NCBI RefSeq assembly: GCF_002726155.1
Contig: NZ_PBSH01000003.1
Coordinates: forward strand, 1-64,000
DNA length: 64,000 nucleotides
Direction of reading: 5' to 3'
From: Alcanivorax sp.
GTDB lineage: Bacteria > Pseudomonadota > Gammaproteobacteria > Pseudomonadales > Alcanivoracaceae
Shown piece by piece: positions 27,166-35,027 of the stretch. Position 1 is the stretch's first letter; every line of letters starts with the position of its first letter. The notes under the pieces are model-generated. The model worked only from the letters and a program-made list of their open reading frames with translations, was not told the DNA's origin and searched no databases. Both the position numbers and the translations under genes were made by a program.

Positions 27166-28434
27166 CTAACGTGAGCCATCTCTAGCATCAAACGCTGGCG
27201 ACTTTGCCCGGGCCGGCAAGTCCATGGTGCGCCCCATGGCCTGACGGGCGAAAAACCCTTTCACCGGAGCGGCCTGATTCACCCAACGCATACCCGTGTT
27301 GCGCAACCAGCGCACCGGCATGGCACGCTGCTCGAACAGGGACTGGAACCCGCGCATGGCATTCTGCATCAGCAAGTTTTCACCGCGACGGCGGCGCTGG
27401 TAACGCGCCAGCGCACTGGGATCCGCGCAGCTTCGCCCTTGCTCACAGGCCCGGACAACTTCTTCTGCCAGCACTGCTGCATCCAGCAAGCCCAGGTTCA
27501 CACCTTGCCCGGCCAATGGGTGTATCACATGCGCAGCATCACCCACCAGCGCCAGCCCCGCCGATACATACTGGCTGGCGTGACGCTCTTGAATCGGAAA
27601 TACCGCCCGTTCGCTGAGCAGGGTCACCGGCCCCAGGGCGTCACCCACGGCGGCCTGCAATTCTGCCGCAAAAGAGACCGCATCCTTGTCACGCAGTTCC
27701 GCAACCCGTTCCGGCCAGCCGGACCAGACGATGGAACATTGCCGCTGATCCCCTTGCTTCGCGTCCGTGAATAACGGCAACAACGCCAACGGCCCACTTT
27801 CCATAAAGACCTGCCGGGCACAAGCGCCATGGGGCTGCGCGGTGGCGATGGTGGCCACCAATGCATGATGGCCACTGTCACGCGGGCCACCACTGATGCC
27901 CGCCTGCTCGCGCACCTGCGAACGCGCACCGTCTGCACCCACCAGCAGGTCTGCCTGCCAGCAGGCATCGCCACTGCGCACCGTCCATTGTCCGCTGCCG
28001 GCATCACGACGCAGGGCATCCACCTGCACGCCGCATTGCCAGTCCAGCGTCGGCAAGGCAGCTGCTTTCTGGTACAACGCAGCGGCCAGGTGACCGTTCT
28101 CCAGCAACCAGCCCAGGCTTTCGGCACCCACGTCCTCCGCCTGAAACAGCACGTCGCCGGTACCATCCTGATCCCACACCTGCATCGCACTGTAGGACTG
28201 CACCCGCGACGCATCCAGATAATCCCACACCCCGGTATTGCGCAGCAGCCAATGGCTGGCCTCGGTGAGCGTGGACACCCGCAACTGCGCATTGCCCTGC
28301 GGCATAACCGGGGCAGGCGCGCCGTCCAGCACGGTCACCTTCAACCCTTGCTCCGCCAACAGCACCGCCAGCAACCCACCGGTCATGCCACCGCCAACGA
28401 TGATGATGTGTTGTTGATCAACCTGTTCTGTCAT
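27166..28434 (-). CDS. ubiI: UbiI/VisC-type FAD-dependent monooxygenase
   Basis: A class A flavoprotein hydroxylase of 422 residues from the ATG at 28434 (MTEQVDQQH...). FAD-binding motifs are GGGMTGG at residues about 14-20, the DG motif LLVGADGARS, and GDAAHVIHPLAGQGVNLG. By position after ubiH in the pepP-ubiH-ubiI cluster it should do the C5 hydroxylation of ubiquinone synthesis. The UbiH/UbiI/UbiF members are close paralogues, so the exact step is assigned mainly by synteny. An in-frame TTG at 28449 would add five residues. Confidence 0.82.
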   Translation of the reverse strand: MTEQVDQQHIIIVGGGMTGGLLAVLLAEQGLKVTVLDGAPAPVMPQGNAQLRVSTLTEASHWLLRNTGVWDYLDASRVQSYSAMQVWDQDGTGDVLFQAEDVGAESLGWLLENGHLAAALYQKAAALPTLDWQCGVQVDALRRDAGSGQWTVRSGDACWQADLLVGADGARSQVREQAGISGGPRDSGHHALVATIATAQPHGACARQVFMESGPLALLPLFTDAKQGDQRQCSIVWSGWPERVAELRDKDAVSFAAELQAAVGDALGPVTLLSERAVFPIQERHASQYVSAGLALVGDAAHVIHPLAGQGVNLGLLDAAVLAEEVVRACEQGRSCADPSALARYQRRRRGENLLMQNAMRGFQSLFEQRAMPVRWLRNTGMRWVNQAAPVKGFFARQAMGRTMDLPARAKSPAFDARDGSR

Positions 28435-28472
28435 GGGCGCATTCTTCAAAGGTCGATGCTCGCTGTTGATAT

Positions 28473-28604
28473 GTAGGAGCGCCGCTTGAGGCGCGAATGT
28501 CCACGATCTTTAACCCACGTTGCTGCATTTGCATCGTTAGCCTGCCGGTATCAAGCACCGAAGCAGCTGCAAACGCTTCGCGCCTCAAGCGGCGCTCCTA
28601 CAGC
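28473..28604. repeat. REP pair (inverted), GCCGCTTGAGGCG type
   Basis: GTAGGAGCGCCGCTTGAGGC at 28473 faces TTCGCGCCTCAAGCGGCGCTCCTACAGC (28577-28604, given in halves) around about 80 bp. It fills most of the ubiI-ubiH spacer. Confidence 0.75.
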
Positions 28605-28652
28605 AGCTTCGTAGCATGGTTTTCGCTATTAACGGTTAACTATTCACTGTCC

Positions 28653-29825
28653 TTAAAGCCCCATGGCCCGCTTCGCAAAACCGCTGCGCAGACCCGGCAA
28701 AATATCCATGGCTACCAATCCCAACTGGCGACTGTGCGCAAACAGCGGCTGCTGCACCCGGAACAATTCCGGCACCCAACGGGATGCCTGGCCGATAAGA
28801 GCCTGGTCCTTTTCCCGCTTTTGCGCATAGGCCTGCAGGGTTGCCAGGCTACCGGGGTCGGGATTGCCGCCCACGGTCTGCGCCAGCGCCAGCAGATCCC
28901 GCACCGCCAGATTAAAGCCTTGCCCGGCAACCGGGTGCAGGGTGTGAGCGGCATTACCGACCACCACCCCATGGGGCACCACCTGGGCACAGGCATCGGT
29001 GAGTATCAACGGGTAGCGCTGGCGCTCACCGATACCACCAAGGCGTGGCGCGTCCGCCGGACAACGGCCCTGCAGCTGCGCCAGCGCTTCATTATCCGTC
29101 AGCGCCATCCACTGATTCACCTGTGCCCGCGGGCCGGTCCACACCAGCGCCATGCGCTGATCGGGCAGCGGCAACAGAGCCAGTGGTCCGTCATTCAGGA
29201 AACGTTCGTAAGCGATGCCGTTGTGCGACGCTTTCAAAGACAGGTTAGCGATCAAGGCATCGTGACCAGTGTCATGATCCCGAGCGCTGATACCCAACCA
29301 CTCCCGGGTCTTGGACCGGGCGCCGTCGGCGGCGATCAACAGCGGCGTCTCCAGCATCTCGCCACTGGCCAGAGCGACCTGGTAACCGCCCTCTTGCCGG
29401 CGAATACCCGACAAGGTATCCGGCGCCCGCACCTCAATGCCCTTATCCGCAAACAGGGCGCCGAGCAACACAAAACCCAACCAGCGATTTTCCACTACGG
29501 CGCCCAACTGCTCCACCCCTTCTTCCACGGCGGACATGCGAGTCATACCGAGGTGGGATTGTCGCGACACATGCACCGTACCGATAGCGGCCGCGTGCTC
29601 ACGAACGGCATTGCCAAGACCGAGATCATCCAGCACCGCCAACGTCCCCGCGGACAAGGCCGTGCTGCGGGCATCAAAACTGGGTGTCAGGGGGGGAGCA
29701 TCCGGCAGGGACAGCGGATGACTTTCAATCAGCACCACCGACTCGGCACCGTGGCGACGCAACAACAACGCCAACAAGGCCCCGGCCATACCGCCGCCAA
29801 CAATCACCAAAGGCTGTTGCGTCAT
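28653..29825 (-). CDS. ubiH: 2-octaprenyl-6-methoxyphenol hydroxylase (UbiH)
   Basis: An FAD-dependent hydroxylase of ubiquinone synthesis, 390 residues from the ATG at 29825 (MTQQPLVIVGGGMAGA). Motifs: GGGMAGALLALLL (FAD ADP-binding), SFDARSTALS typical of UbiH, LLIAADGARSKTR (DG motif), and GNAAHTLHPVAGQGFNLAVRD. The frame extends further upstream through REP-like DNA but without conservation. It follows pepP on the same strand, as in enterobacteria and pseudomonads. Confidence 0.9.
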   Translation of the reverse strand: MTQQPLVIVGGGMAGALLALLLRRHGAESVVLIESHPLSLPDAPPLTPSFDARSTALSAGTLAVLDDLGLGNAVREHAAAIGTVHVSRQSHLGMTRMSAVEEGVEQLGAVVENRWLGFVLLGALFADKGIEVRAPDTLSGIRRQEGGYQVALASGEMLETPLLIAADGARSKTREWLGISARDHDTGHDALIANLSLKASHNGIAYERFLNDGPLALLPLPDQRMALVWTGPRAQVNQWMALTDNEALAQLQGRCPADAPRLGGIGERQRYPLILTDACAQVVPHGVVVGNAAHTLHPVAGQGFNLAVRDLLALAQTVGGNPDPGSLATLQAYAQKREKDQALIGQASRWVPELFRVQQPLFAHSRQLGLVAMDILPGLRSGFAKRAMGL

Positions 29826-29844
29826 TCCAACGTCCATTTTCGCT

Positions 29845-29868
29845 GTAGGAGCGCCACGTGAGGCGCAC
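29845..29868 (+). repeat. Single REP unit
   Basis: GTAGGAGCGCCACGTGAGGC and following CGCA; the palindrome GCGCCACGTGAGGCGC is imperfect. No inverted partner is close by. It lies in the pepP-ubiH spacer. Confidence 0.6.
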
Positions 29869-29929
29869 ATCACCAAAGGGCCGAGTTACGAAAAACATAA
29901 CGCCCAGGGTTTTCGATACTCGGCACTCG

Positions 29930-31252
29930 TTACTCGCGACTGCCCTTCATTACCTTTTCGATCTCCGCCACGTCCTTCGGCACCTCGTGACTAAGCACTT
30001 CGCAGCCGGTTTTGGTCACCAGCACATCATCCTCGATGCGGATGCCAATGCCCCGCCATTGCTCGTCCACCGTGGTGTCATCCGGCGCCACATAGAGCCC
30101 CGGCTCCACGGTCAGCGCCATGCCCGGCTCCAGTTGGCGCCATTGTTCCTGAATGCGGTAATCACCCACGTCATGCACATCCAGACCCAGCCAATGGCCG
30201 GTGCGGTGCATGAAGAATTGTCGGTAGCCTTCCGTTTCCACCAGCTCGTTGAATTCCCCTTTCAACAGACCCAGGTCGATCAACCCCTGAGTCAGGATAT
30301 TCACCACCTGCTCGTGGGGCACGTTCCAGTGGTTGTCCGGGTGGGTGGCTTCGATGGCCGCATACTGGCTGGCCAGCACCAACTCATACAGCGCCTGCTG
30401 AGGCTTGCTGAATGTGCCATTCACCGGAAAGGTACGGGTAATATCGGATGCATAGTGTTCCAGCTCGCAACCGGCATCCACCAGCACCAGATCACCGGCT
30501 TTCAGCTTTCCGGTGTTTTCGATGTAATGAAGAATGCAGCTATTGGCGCCGCCACCGACGATGCTCGGGTAGGCCGGGCTGCGCGAACCGTGGCGCATGA
30601 ATTCGTGGATGTATTCTGCTTCCAGCTGGTATTCCATCATGCCCGGTTTGACCGCCTGCATGGCGCGCACATGGGCGCCGGCAGAAATGCTGGCCGCCTT
30701 GCGCATCAGCTTGCCTTCGGCGGCGGATTTGAACAGCCGCAGGTCGTGCAGATGATGGGCCAGCGCCACGAATTCACCCGGCGGATGCGCGCCACTGCGC
30801 ACTCGTTCGCGGATACTGTTGACCCAGCCCATCAGGCGCCGGTCGAATTCGCTGTCGTGGCCCAGATCGTAATAGACCCGCTCGCTGCCTTCGATCAGGC
30901 CCGGGAGAATTTCATCAATATCGCTGATCGGGAATGCATCGTCCGCATCGTATTCGGATACCGCACCTTCCGGCCCGGCGCGGTAGCCATTCCAGATTTC
31001 CATGGTGCGATCGCGGTCGCGACAGAACAGCACGTACTCACCATGCTCCCGCCCCGGCAGCAGCACCATCACCGCTTCCGGCTCTGCAAAACCGGTGAGA
31101 TACCAGAAATCGCTGTTCTGCCGGTAGGGGTATTCCACGTCCCGGTTGCGGGTGCGCTCCGGGGCGGCGGGCAGAATAGCAATGCTGTTGGGCCCCATGA
31201 TGGTCATCAGTTCCTGACGACGACGGGCGAATTCCTGGCGACTGATACTCAA
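29930..31252 (-). CDS. pepP: Xaa-Pro aminopeptidase (PepP)
   Basis: A metallopeptidase of 440 residues that removes N-terminal residues before proline. It has the N-terminal creatinase-like domain with RNSD-type segment YPYRQNSDFWYLTGF, then the pita-bread catalytic domain with metal ligands in LVDAGCE, ASDITRTFPVNG, HRTGHWLGLDVHD, TVEPGLY and GIRIEDD. The start is TTG: AAGGAG lies 7 nt upstream of it and no suitable ATG is nearby. It belongs to the ygfB-pepP-ubiH-ubiI run. Confidence 0.93.
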   Translation of the reverse strand: MSISRQEFARRRQELMTIMGPNSIAILPAAPERTRNRDVEYPYRQNSDFWYLTGFAEPEAVMVLLPGREHGEYVLFCRDRDRTMEIWNGYRAGPEGAVSEYDADDAFPISDIDEILPGLIEGSERVYYDLGHDSEFDRRLMGWVNSIRERVRSGAHPPGEFVALAHHLHDLRLFKSAAEGKLMRKAASISAGAHVRAMQAVKPGMMEYQLEAEYIHEFMRHGSRSPAYPSIVGGGANSCILHYIENTGKLKAGDLVLVDAGCELEHYASDITRTFPVNGTFSKPQQALYELVLASQYAAIEATHPDNHWNVPHEQVVNILTQGLIDLGLLKGEFNELVETEGYRQFFMHRTGHWLGLDVHDVGDYRIQEQWRQLEPGMALTVEPGLYVAPDDTTVDEQWRGIGIRIEDDVLVTKTGCEVLSHEVPKDVAEIEKVMKGSRE

Positions 31253-31329
31253 AACGACTCCTTAATAACGCAACAGGCGGCACGCTTCACGTAACTCACG
31301 CAAAAAACCAAACGCCTGGTCCCCACCAC

Positions 31330-31920
31330 TTAATGGCGGGTTGGCGGTGTTTTATCCGCCGGGGCCGCATCCGGCTTGCCCTGATGGCGCATGACCAGCT
31401 CAGTGTAAATCATCAAGGCCGACATCCGGCAGTGCTCGGCCACCTGCTCGAACATGTCTTCCTCGGCGTCGCCGTCATCATCCGGCGTGGCCACCTGGCT
31501 GATCGCCGCCAGATCTGACAGGGCTTCCTGCACGCCCGGCGACAGGTCCTTGTCGTGGGTGTTGGCCGAGCCGGTACCGAAACCCACCAGAAAGCCTTCG
31601 CTCCACTGGGCCAGTGCGGCCACCCGCAAGCCCAGGTCATCCTCATCCGCCGGCAGCAGCAGGTTCAGCTCCAGACCGGTGCCCTGATAACCGCCGTGTA
31701 ACTGATCCCGAACCGTCAGCAAGGCACCATTCATCTCGGCACCGAAACCCTCCGGCATATCCACGTGGGCAGCCAGCACCCCAAGCAGTTCCTCATTGTG
31801 GCCGCCGTGCCCGGTGGCCAGCAGGCCGGCAATCACCCCCTGCAATTCACTGGGAGAATGCTTTACGCCAGCCGCAGCCAGCCCCTGGACGAGAACCTCA
31901 AAATCAATATCGTTGGACAT
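31330..31920 (-). CDS. ygfB: YgfB/UPF0149 family protein
   Basis: The product is 196 residues from the ATG at 31920 (MSNDIDFEVLVQGL). Family features are the all-helical acidic fold, the ...VIAGLLATGHGG segment near residue 30, W-x-x-GFLVGFG near residue 110, and an E/D-rich stretch before the C-terminus. The family is conserved next to pepP in gammaproteobacteria, including E. coli ygfB, and has been linked to regulation in Pseudomonas. A frame-extended start at 31938 is possible. Confidence 0.88.
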   Translation of the reverse strand: MSNDIDFEVLVQGLAAAGVKHSPSELQGVIAGLLATGHGGHNEELLGVLAAHVDMPEGFGAEMNGALLTVRDQLHGGYQGTGLELNLLLPADEDDLGLRVAALAQWSEGFLVGFGTGSANTHDKDLSPGVQEALSDLAAISQVATPDDDGDAEEDMFEQVAEHCRMSALMIYTELVMRHQGKPDAAPADKTPPTRH

Positions 31921-32031
31921 GCGTCTTTCCGTTTTCAACAGCCGGTGATCCGCTGGCGCGGCGGCCCCGGGAAGCAGAGTTGGGGATTACCTGAGAAGTG
32001 TGTGCTAAGTGGCTATCACACTTGAATTTCA

Positions 32032-32060
32032 TTGACCCTTACAGACCCCACACCTATAGT
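32032..32060 (+). promoter_or_regulatory. Sigma-70 promoter for the ZapB-like/zapA operon
   Basis: TTGACC at 32032-32037, a 17-bp spacer, then TATAGT at 32055-32060. It leaves a leader of about 88 nt before the ATG at 32155. Confidence 0.75.
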
Positions 32061-32154
32061 ACAAAAAGCCTGCAATCCGGGTGGGGGCGCCATCACCGGA
32101 AAATACCGGTAAGGTGCAGGGGAGCTACCTTAGGCGAACAGCGACCATTTTGCC

Positions 32155-32367
32155 ATGACGACGGAACAACAACTGAGGCAACTGGAAGCCCGAGTCGATG
32201 ACCTGCTGCGCATCAGCGCGCGGTTGCGTCAAGAGAACCAGGCCTTGCAAGATCGCGAGAGCAAACTGGTGGAAGAACGGGCCCAGTTACTGAAAAAAAA
32301 TGATGCGGCCCGCAGTAAAGTCGAGGCCATCATCTCGCGTCTGAAATCTCTCGAGCAGGAATCCTGA
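32155..32367 (+). CDS. ZapB-like coiled-coil cell division protein (TIGR02449 type)
   Basis: The product is 70 residues, nearly all one coiled coil: heptads of L/I with alternating E, R, Q and K, from LRQLEARVDDLLRISARL to the end. Small proteins of this type lie directly before zapA in many gammaproteobacteria and are thought to help organise the Z-ring. It is separated from zapA by 51 bp and probably co-transcribed. Confidence 0.8.
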   Translation: MTTEQQLRQLEARVDDLLRISARLRQENQALQDRESKLVEERAQLLKKNDAARSKVEAIISRLKSLEQES

Positions 32368-32418
32368 ACGTGATCGCCTGCCTGACTCTGACCCACAGCC
32401 AATGCGGTGTAATCCGGA

Positions 32419-32730
32419 ATGTCTAACGAAAACTCCCTGGTAATTCACCTACTGGACAAGGAGTATCGCGTCGCCTGCCCCGCCGGGGAACAGGACAACC
32501 TGCTGGCGGCCGCCCGTTATCTGGACGAACAGATGCGCGAAGTGCGTGATGCCAATGTGATCGGCCTGGAACGCATTGCCATCATGACGGCCCTGAACAT
32601 GAGCCACGAACTGCTCCGCGCCCGCCAGAGCGTCTCCCAGGATTCCGAAAGCGAAGCCCGCGTGCAGGCCCTGCTCGGCCGCCTGGAAGATGAAATCCAG
32701 GCCTTCGAAGACGCCCGCCGGAAGCTGTAA
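32419..32730 (+). CDS. zapA: Cell division protein ZapA
   Basis: The product is 103 residues, the family length. The N-terminal part (VIHLLDKEYRVACPAGEQDNL then AARYLDEQM) is the ZapA globular domain; the rest is a long helix that tetramerises. ZapA cross-links FtsZ filaments. It normally sits next to the 6S RNA gene and ygfA; here an IS110 element separates it from ssrS by 1.2 kb. Confidence 0.93.
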   Translation: MSNENSLVIHLLDKEYRVACPAGEQDNLLAAARYLDEQMREVRDANVIGLERIAIMTALNMSHELLRARQSVSQDSESEARVQALLGRLEDEIQAFEDARRKL

Positions 32731-32761
32731 TACAACACACTTCACTTTCTACAAGGCTCCT

Positions 32762-32923
32762 GTAGGAGCACCTCTCGAGGTGCGAACCCGAGCCCAAGCG
32801 AGGGAAGGGGCCCGGCCAACCCGCTCTCCTTTCTGGAGAGACCTGTCGATCCCCGGCATCTCTGATCGCCCTGCGGGCGATTTCCACGCTGACGCGTGCT
32901 TCGTCCCCTGGAAGGGAACTCCT
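32762..32923. repeat. Mosaic REP pair interrupted by the IS110 element
   Basis: The left unit GTAGGAGCACCTCTCGAGGT at 32762 is of the ACCTCTCGAGGT type. The right unit at 32900-32923 reads TTCGTCCCCTGGAAGGGAAC and then TCCT, of a different type, and its last bases ACAGC are found on the far side of the IS at 34129-34133. The two units are therefore not mutual inverted copies, unlike the pairs at 51935 and 61064. Confidence 0.8.
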
Positions 32924-32929
32924 TGTATC

Positions 32930-33109
32930 TCTCCATGAGTGCTGATTAGCTACCGGCACTCACGGGTCGGGTTAAAGCCCGTGGAACTCCTGAGGGCATA
33001 GACCCTGTGCTGTAGATCTGGCTCCGACCCATATTCTCTTAAATCTGAACGGTATCCGGGCTCTCCCCACCGCGGGATGAAGCCGCATAAGCAAGGGAAG
33101 ACACGAGAG
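32930..33109 (+). ncRNA. Predicted bridge RNA of the IS110 element
   Basis: A target-binding loop is closed by GGGTCGG (32964-32970) with CCGACCC (33024-33030). Its 5' side holds GGAACTCCT (32983-32991), identical to the left target 32915-32923. Its 3' side holds GCTGTAG (33009-33015), the reverse complement of the right target CTACAGC. Between them is a small hairpin AGGG/CCCT (32993-33006). A second loop has ACGGTATC (33049-33056), identical to the element right end (34120-34127), and a possible closing stem TCTCT (33035-33039) / AGAGA (33106-33110). The right-donor guide is unclear (CAAG at 33092-33095). Ends of the RNA are approximate. Confidence 0.8.
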
Positions 33110-34093
33110 ATGCAGTTTGTTGGAATTGATGTCAGCAAGAAGAAGTTCGACACGCTTTGGCTACGCCAAACCCGGCCCCAGAAGGTGAAGACGCGGGTTT
33201 TCCAGAATAAGCGAGACCAGGAAAAGGCCGTTGTGCAGTGGTTGCTCAAACAAACCGGTGCAAACCCTTCCGAGATCCATGTGGTGCTGGAAGCCACCTG
33301 TGTTTACCACGAGAACCTGACCTATGCCCTCCATGAAGCCGGCATGCAAGTGTATGTGGCGAACCCGGCGCGTACCCGAGACTTCGCCAAGAGCGAAGGG
33401 TTCTTGAGTAAGACAGACAAGCTCGATTCGCTGTGCCTGGCTCTGTACGCGAAGGAGAAGCATGAGCGGCTTCATCAGTGGCAGCCGGAAGCGCCGGAGA
33501 TCAGGCAATTAAGGGCGTTGAGCGCTCGTCTGGAGGCTCTGGAGAAAGACCAGCAGCGGGAAGAAAACAGGCTGGAAAAAGCGGAGTTCAACCAGTCCAG
33601 CGACCGGGTGATTGCGTCTATCAAGGACATGATTGCAGCGCTAAAGGAAGAGATCCGCAAGCTGAAGCAGGATATCGATGATCACATTGATGGCCACCCC
33701 CAACTGAACAAAGACCGAGCCTTACTCGATAGCATCAAGGGGGTGGGTGATGTGATGTCCAGGGAGCTGTTGTCGCTGATACACAGTCGACAGTTCAAGT
33801 CGGCCAAGCAGTGTGCTGCCTTCGTGGGCTTAACGCCGATGCACAACGAATCCGGCGACGCGAGAAAACCGGCAAGGATCCGCAAAGCGGGGCACTCCAA
33901 CGTACGCGGCAGGCTGTATATGGCTGCGGTCACCGCATGCACGTACAACCCGGACATACGGGCATTACGGCGGCGCATGGAAGCCAAGGGAAAGTCAGGC
34001 ATGGCGATAGTTGTTGCCGCCATGCGCAAGATGGTGCAAATCGCCTATGGTGTGATCAAGCACCAGCAGGAATATACCCCGCAGGTCGCATAG
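33110..34093 (+). CDS. IS110-family transposase (recombinase)
   Basis: The product is 327 residues from the ATG at 33110 (MQFVGIDVSKKKFD), with GGGAAG 9 nt upstream; a longer frame from 33077 would run into the bridge RNA. The N-terminal RuvC-like DEDD domain shows D7 (GIDVSK), E61 (VVLEAT), D103 and D106 (KTDKLD). A charged coiled coil follows at about 140-195. The C-terminal Tnp domain has SIKGVGDVMSRELLSLI and the serine S248 in NESGDARK, the position of the catalytic Ser in IS621. All key residues are present, so it is probably active. Confidence 0.93.
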   Translation: MQFVGIDVSKKKFDTLWLRQTRPQKVKTRVFQNKRDQEKAVVQWLLKQTGANPSEIHVVLEATCVYHENLTYALHEAGMQVYVANPARTRDFAKSEGFLSKTDKLDSLCLALYAKEKHERLHQWQPEAPEIRQLRALSARLEALEKDQQREENRLEKAEFNQSSDRVIASIKDMIAALKEEIRKLKQDIDDHIDGHPQLNKDRALLDSIKGVGDVMSRELLSLIHSRQFKSAKQCAAFVGLTPMHNESGDARKPARIRKAGHSNVRGRLYMAAVTACTYNPDIRALRRRMEAKGKSGMAIVVAAMRKMVQIAYGVIKHQQEYTPQVA

Positions 34094-34174
34094 AGAGGAC
34101 TTGCAGGGTATGGAGAGAGACGGTATCTACAGCGACCCCGAGTAAACGCCAACGAAATCCCTGCCCTGTCAAGA

Positions 34175-34204
34175 CTGACCCGCCCCCCACACCCCTGATA
34201 TAAT
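34175..34204 (+). promoter_or_regulatory. Promoter of the 6S RNA gene
   Basis: A perfect TATAAT at 34199-34204 with CTGACC at 34175-34180 (18-bp spacing). The predicted start near 34211 coincides with the 6S RNA 5' stem. It lies downstream of the IS, so ssrS keeps its own promoter. Confidence 0.75.
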
Positions 34205-34210
34205 GACCTC

Positions 34211-34402
34211 AAGTGCTTCCTGGCCCGTGCGCCAGAGGGTCAAGTCCCCTTGCCGATAATGTACTACCCGGGGGCATAAATTGCCTTGTCCGTGTGCATG
34301 TCCGCCTATTGAGCGGAAAGCCTGAGGGCAAAGCTGCTGCCTCCACCTTGAACCTTCGGTTCAAGGGTCAAACCCGCAGCGGCGGGCCGGGAAGCACCCT
34401 TT
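34211..34402 (+). ncRNA. ssrS: 6S RNA
   Basis: About 190 nt. The 5' end AAGTGCTTCCTGGCCCG pairs with the 3' end CGGGCCGGGAAGCAC. Conserved 6S segments are visible: AGTCCCCTTGCCGATAA near 34252, CACCTTGAACC then GGTTCAAGGGTC near 34353-34372, and CCGCAGCGGCGGG. 6S RNA mimics an open promoter and binds sigma-70 RNA polymerase in stationary phase. It sits before ygfA, as in other gammaproteobacteria. Confidence 0.93.
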
Positions 34403-34409
34403 ATTATCG

Positions 34410-34440
34410 CCTGACGCCGGATGCCGGATGCCTGACGCGA
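34410..34440. repeat. Short CCTGACGCC-family repeat between ssrS and ygfA
   Basis: It reads CGCCTGACGCCGGATGCCGG followed by ATGCCTGACGC, the same words as in the repeats near 7970, 42440 and 54440. It overlaps the start region of ygfA. Confidence 0.5.
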
Positions 34441-35027
34441 AAATCCCCACCACGCGGCAACGCCAGCAATTGCGCCGCCAGTTCCGACAGCGCCGCCGCG
34501 CCCTGCACATCGGTCAACGCCGCCGCGCCAGCGCCCGTTTCGGCCCCGCACTGGCCCGTGCCATACAACACCGTCCTGCCCGCCACGTCGCCATTTACCT
34601 GCCCAACGACGGCGAACTGGATGTGCGCCCCGCCCTGCGCCACCCTCGCTTTCAGCAGGCCTCCACCTATCTGCCTTTTGTTGACGACCTGCGCCCCGGA
34701 CACCTGCAATTTCGCCTCTGGCAGCATCATCACCCCATGCGCCCCAATGCCTACGGCATTCACGAACCCGCCCTGCGCTACCGCGGACGGGCCCTGTGGG
34801 CGCTGGATGTGATTATCCTGCCTGCCGTGGCATTTGATGAGGCAGGGTATCGACTGGGCATGGGCGGGGGCTACTACGATCGTACCCTGGCACAACTGGC
34901 ACGGCATCCGCGCCGGCCACGACTGGTGGCCGCCGGGTACGATTTTCAGAAAATGGAGCGAGGTGAGCTACCGGTGGCCCCGTGGGACCAACCGGTGGAC
35001 AGCGTGGTTACTGCTGCGTCTGAGTAA
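34428..35027 (+). CDS. ygfA: 5-formyltetrahydrofolate cyclo-ligase
   Basis: Converts 5-formyl-THF to 5,10-methenyl-THF using ATP. The product is 199 residues. Motifs are RRQFRQRRRAL at the N-terminus, Y-L-P-N-D-G-E-L-D (substrate contact), and the ATP-loop GMGGGYYDRTLA near residue 143. It follows 6S RNA by about 25 bp and is probably transcribed with it. The start overlaps an intergenic repeat, so a start one or more codons later cannot be excluded. The 3' end overlaps a small convergent gene by 20 bp. Confidence 0.9.
   Translation: MPDAKIPTTRQRQQLRRQFRQRRRALHIGQRRRASARFGPALARAIQHRPARHVAIYLPNDGELDVRPALRHPRFQQASTYLPFVDDLRPGHLQFRLWQHHHPMRPNAYGIHEPALRYRGRALWALDVIILPAVAFDEAGYRLGMGGGYYDRTLAQLARHPRRPRLVAAGYDFQKMERGELPVAPWDQPVDSVVTAASE

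Larger units (their letters stand above)
32924..34128 (+). mobile_element. IS110-family insertion sequence in a REP unit
   Basis: A 1205-bp element with no terminal inverted repeats or target duplication, as expected of IS110. A CT dinucleotide is found at both borders (32922-32923 and 34127-34128). Joining the flanks gives GGAACTCCTACAGC, the conserved end of a REP unit. The long non-coding left end (about 185 bp) precedes the transposase, the layout of the IS110 group as in IS621. The ends carry weak complementarity (TCTCTCCAT left, ATGGAGAGA right). Confidence 0.9.

Noticed and set aside
28497..31294. Two long plus-strand frames opposite ubiH and pepP
   Set aside because: Both are antisense to well-supported ubiquinone and peptidase genes and show no protein signatures.
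33077..33109. Upstream start for the IS110 transposase at 33077
   Set aside because: It would add 11 residues not seen in the family, overlap the donor loop of the bridge RNA, and lacks a ribosome binding site; ATG 33110 has GGGAAG and gives the canonical GIDVSK start.
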